Positions 3,907 to 5,788 of a DNA stretch of 5,788 nt are shown piece by piece; position 1 is the first letter of the stretch; each line of letters begins with the position of its first letter. The DNA is from CAISIP01 sp038247175. GTDB taxonomy: Bacteria; Pseudomonadota; Gammaproteobacteria; Burkholderiales; Burkholderiaceae_C. The DNA is taken from the NCBI GenBank assembly GCA_038247175.1, contig JBBRVD010000220.1, positions 1 through 5,788 on the forward strand, read 5' to 3'. The position numbers were made by a program, and so were the translations under genes. The notes under the pieces are model-generated. The model did no database searches. It was not told where the DNA came from and was given only the letters and a program-made list of their open reading frames with translations.

Positions 3907-5788
3907 TCATTGCCAGCTTGCCGCCATCACCGGCCCCAGCGGGATGGCGAGCGAGTCGGACAGATGCGTCTGCCCGATTGGTGGCGGAGCAAAGGCTGCC
4001 ATCGCGTCGACCAGCGCCTGAACGTGGCGGTCGAGCAGTGTCGCGCCATCAGACGCTCGGAACTGCTCCACGCGGCTGGCGTTGCCGTTGTACCAGCCGC
4101 TGACCGTGAACCGGTCGGCCGTGCCGATGACGCTGACTTCCAGGGAACTGCCGAGCCGGCGGAACCACAGCTGGTCGGCGCCGATATCGCCGATGAACTC
4201 CGCCACGTCGGTGTTTCCGGGCGTGGCATCGTTCTCGTAGATGGTGTCGGAACCGTTGCCGCGCGCCATCACATAAGTGTCATTGCCCCCGCCACCGACC
4301 AGCATGTCCGCGCCGGCACCACCGTCCAGGCGATTGGCTGCGCCATTGCCACGCAAGGTGTTGCGCAGCGTATTGCCAGTGCCATCGATCGCGGCAAGAC
4401 CGGTCAACTCGAGGTCTTCGACGAAGGAACTCAGCGTGAAGCTGGTGTTCGCCCGCACGATATCGTGTCCGCCGGCCTCAATCTCGATCACCGCGTCCAG
4501 GCGGTTGTCGACCAGGTAGGTGTCATTGCCGCGACCCCCTTCCATCCTGTCGACGCCGCTGCCGCCATCGAGCAGATCGGCGCCGTCCAGGTCGAAATGC
4601 AGTGCCGAGTTGCTGCTCATTGCACCCCAGCTCGACGCGGTGTTGTAGCCATCGAAAGCGGCTGCGCCACTGCCGAAGTCCAGCACCACGCCGGGTTCGC
4701 GGGCACCGAACGAGCGGCCATTGACGTCGATGCGGTCCACGTACAGGTTGCGGTCCTGTCCCAGGTCGGGACGGTAGGCATCGTTGGTGAACTGGATGGC
4801 GACGGAGTTCGAGTCGATTCCCAGCGCGGCGGTGACCTGGTAGGGCCGGAACTCCGCGCTGTCGACCCGCAAACTCTGCACCGGTAGGCCGGCGATCCAG
4901 ACCTGCATGATCGGCCACTCTCCCAGGCAGATGCTGCCCCTGGCATGGACGACCAGGCTGTCGATCCGCATCGGCTGTGCCAGCGCGTCATCCGGCGCGT
5001 CGCCCCACAAGGCGTCTGCGCCATCGCCACCGAGCAACTTGTCGTTGCCGCGACCACCGTGCAATCGATCCTCGCCGGCGCCGCCGCTGAGGGTGTTGTT
5101 GCCGGCGTTGCCGGTGAGCTGGTTGTCGTGCATGTTCCCGATGCCGTCGATCGATGCACTGCCTGTCAGCACCAGGTTTTCGACCTGCGGACGCAGGCTG
5201 TGGCTGACGCTGCTCCAGACGGTGTCGACACCGCCGCCGGCCACCTCGTAGACGACGTCGTGTGGATCGTCCACCACATAGTGATCGTCTCCCCCGCCGC
5301 CCACCAGCATGTCGGCTCCGGCGCCGCCATCGAGCCGGTTCGCCGCACTGTTGCCCCGCAAGCTGTTGCGTCCGGCATTGCCGGCAGCGTCAATCGCCGC
5401 AGTGCCCATCAACTCCAGGTCTTCGACGTTGTCGGAAAGCCGGTAGCTGACGCTGGCGCGCACGATGTCATGGCCGGCGTCGGCAGCTTCGATCACCGTG
5501 TCGCCCGGATGGTCGACCAGGTACACGTCGTGACCAAAACCACCGACCAGCGTGTCAGCGCCAGCACCACCGTCGAGCCAGTCGCTGCCGAGCAGGCTGA
5601 ACCGGATCGCGCCATGGCTGCTCAGGCCGCCCCAACTGGACGCGGTATTGATGCCGTCGAACGCAGCGGCGCCAGTGCCGAAATCGGTCACGGCGCCAGC
5701 GCCCTGGGCGGTGATCGTCCGGCCATTGACCGCGATGCGGTCGAGATACAGGTTGCGATCCTGGCCCAGGTCGGGACGCCAGGCGTCA
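3907..5788 (-). CDS. RTX-type secreted protein with tandem CBM60-like carbohydrate-binding modules (5' end outside window)
   Basis: The frame is open to the right edge. The first complete codon is at 5787 and 626 residues are visible, so the start codon is outside. Order along the visible residues: tail of a carbohydrate-binding module (1-22, RPDLGQDRNLYLDRIAVNG); an FDGINTASSWGGLSS segment (about 34-65); beta-roll blocks near 69-92, 146-173 and 224-262, separated by VEDLELMG and VENLVLTG stretches; a complete module (273-357) with the Ca-dependent xylan-binding (CBM60) pattern ending FTNDAYRPDLGQDRNLYVD; a second FDG segment; beta-roll blocks 403-427 and 481-507; and an HCBP-related C-terminal domain (531-626) ending AASWQ. 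Such proteins are exported by type I secretion and fold on Ca2+ outside the cell. The likely role is binding a polysaccharide, perhaps carried by an unseen N-terminal enzyme. There is no cysteine except one in the module (SICLGE). Family assignment is firm; substrate and enzymatic function are unknown. Confidence 0.9.
   Translation of the reverse strand, partial: DAWRPDLGQDRNLYLDRIAVNGRTITAQGAGAVTDFGTGAAAFDGINTASSWGGLSSHGAIRFSLLGSDWLDGGAGADTLVGGFGHDVYLVDHPGDTVIEAADAGHDIVRASVSYRLSDNVEDLELMGTAAIDAAGNAGRNSLRGNSAANRLDGGAGADMLVGGGGDDHYVVDDPHDVVYEVAGGGVDTVWSSVSHSLRPQVENLVLTGSASIDGIGNMHDNQLTGNAGNNTLSGGAGEDRLHGGRGNDKLLGGDGADALWGDAPDDALAQPMRIDSLVVHARGSICLGEWPIMQVWIAGLPVQSLRVDSAEFRPYQVTAALGIDSNSVAIQFTNDAYRPDLGQDRNLYVDRIDVNGRSFGAREPGVVLDFGSGAAAFDGYNTASSWGAMSSNSALHFDLDGADLLDGGSGVDRMEGGRGNDTYLVDNRLDAVIEIEAGGHDIVRANTSFTLSSFVEDLELTGLAAIDGTGNTLRNTLRGNGAANRLDGGAGADMLVGGGGNDTYVMARGNGSDTIYENDATPGNTDVAEFIGDIGADQLWFRRLGSSLEVSVIGTADRFTVSGWYNGNASRVEQFRASDGATLLDRHVQALVDAMAAFAPPPIGQTHLSDSLAIPLGPVMAASWQ
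3910..4197 (-). other. HCBP-related C-terminal domain of the RTX protein
   Basis: About 96 residues starting FIGDIGADQLWFRRLGSSLEVSV and continuing VIGTADRFTVSGWYNGNASRVEQF, then an Ala-rich helix VQALVDAMAAFAPP and a terminal VMAASWQ. This matches the haemolysin-type Ca-binding-related domain that closes many type I secreted RTX proteins in Beta- and Gammaproteobacteria. The last residues probably hold the uncleaved export signal. Its presence shows that the 3' end of the gene is intact. Confidence 0.85.
4267..4581 (-). repeat. RTX beta-roll repeats, downstream cluster (two blocks)
   Basis: Blocks at 4507-4581 (LDGGSGVDRMEGGRGNDTY) and 4267-4347 (LDGGAGADMLVGGGGNDTY), separated by the VEDLELTGLAAIDGTGN stretch. 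They are the counterparts of the first two blocks of the upstream cluster, displaced by 1005 bp. Confidence 0.9.
4270..4782 (-). repeat. Internal tandem repeat, copy 2 (downstream copy)
   Basis: 171 codons that align without any gap to 5275-5787 at a constant offset of 1005 bp. By hand alignment about two thirds of the residues are identical. The repeat covers the end of the CBM, the FDG segment, two beta-roll blocks and the VEDLELTG stretch. Confidence 0.9.
4717..4971 (-). other. CBM60-like Ca-dependent carbohydrate-binding module (complete copy)
   Basis: About 85 residues from MRIDSLVVHARGSICLGEWP to VDRIDVNG. The layout is that of the Ca-dependent xylan-binding module family: a strand of the type I-x-V-x-A-x-G, a central V-x-V-x-G-like strand (MQVWIAGLPV), then V-A-I-Q-F-T-N-D and D-R-N-L-Y-V-D-x-I-x-V-N-G. 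In this family, acidic residues of the TND and DRNLYVD stretches bind calcium, which itself contacts sugar hydroxyls. The ligand of this copy is not predictable. Confidence 0.7.
5002..5583 (-). repeat. RTX beta-roll repeats, upstream cluster (three blocks)
   Basis: Glycine/aspartate-rich nonapeptide blocks at 5512-5583 (LDGGAGADTLVGGFGHDVY), 5269-5352 (LDGGAGADMLVGGGGDDHY) and 5002-5124 (TLSGGAGEDRLHGGRGNDKL and onward). The first two blocks and the VEDLELMG/VENLVLTG stretches following them repeat with an 81-residue step. These blocks bind Ca2+ in the family and drive folding after export. Confidence 0.9.
5275..5787 (-). repeat. Internal tandem repeat, copy 1 (upstream copy)
   Basis: The partner of 4270-4782. 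It reaches the window edge, so the true repeat unit probably extends further to include the rest of the first CBM. Downstream of the aligned region the copies diverge: this copy continues into another beta-roll, the other into the C-terminal domain. Confidence 0.9.
5725..5788 (-). other. CBM60-like module, C-terminal tail of an upstream copy
   Basis: The visible residues 1-21 read DAWRPDLGQDRNLYLDRIAVN, nearly identical to the end of the complete module 1005 bp away. The rest of this copy should lie just beyond the right edge. Confidence 0.75.

Noticed and set aside
3892..3909. Inverted repeat TGACG/CGTCA at the RTX stop as a terminator
   Set aside because: Only five base pairs with an eight-base loop and no T-run after it on the minus strand.
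3910..4887. Plus-strand open frame of 325 codons opposite the RTX gene
   Set aside because: The RTX repeats are GC-rich and periodic, which keeps the antisense frame open. The translation shows no family resemblance, and the minus-strand frame has clear domains.
4267..5583. CRISPR or DNA-level satellite repeat
   Set aside because: The repetition follows codons of the RTX beta-roll and is imperfect at synonymous sites. There are no uniform repeats with unique spacers.

Overview
The window comes from a high-GC bacterium. The gene content is a FAH-family catabolic enzyme beside a complete three-gene TRAP transporter, then a carboxymuconolactone-decarboxylase-like protein and an RTX protein ending in an HCBP-related domain with a final ASWQ. 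This fits a proteobacterium, most likely a betaproteobacterium of the Burkholderiales type. That placement rests on family resemblance and style, not on a marker gene.

Left part (1-3260, plus strand): the 3' end of a fumarylacetoacetate-hydrolase-family gene, then dctP (periplasmic binding protein), dctQ (small membrane subunit) and dctM (large membrane subunit). The spacing is tight: a 66-nt gap, a 14-nt overlap if the GTG start of dctQ is used, then 76 nt. This looks like one operon for taking up an organic acid and processing it. The substrate cannot be read from the sequence. The FAH neighbour points to a ring-cleavage product or another keto/hydroxy acid.

Right part (3271-5788, minus strand): transcription runs leftward. 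An RTX-type secreted protein enters the window already open at the right edge and ends at 3907. After a 90-nt gap comes a 181-residue CMD/AhpD-like protein, which ends only 10 nt from the dctM stop, so the two transcription units converge almost end to end.

The RTX protein is the most interesting part. Its visible 626 residues contain one complete and one partial Ca-dependent carbohydrate-binding module resembling the CBM60 xylan-binding type. These sit between blocks of glycine/aspartate-rich beta-roll repeats, and the C-terminus is of the type that accompanies type I secretion. A 171-residue stretch recurs with a strictly constant offset of 335 residues (1005 bp) and no gaps, so the gene grew by tandem duplication of a [CBM + beta-roll] unit. 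The N-terminal part, where any catalytic domain would be, lies outside the window.

No RNA genes, insertion sequences, CRISPR arrays, convincing terminators or recognisable promoters were found. All three gene-free gaps are under 100 nt.
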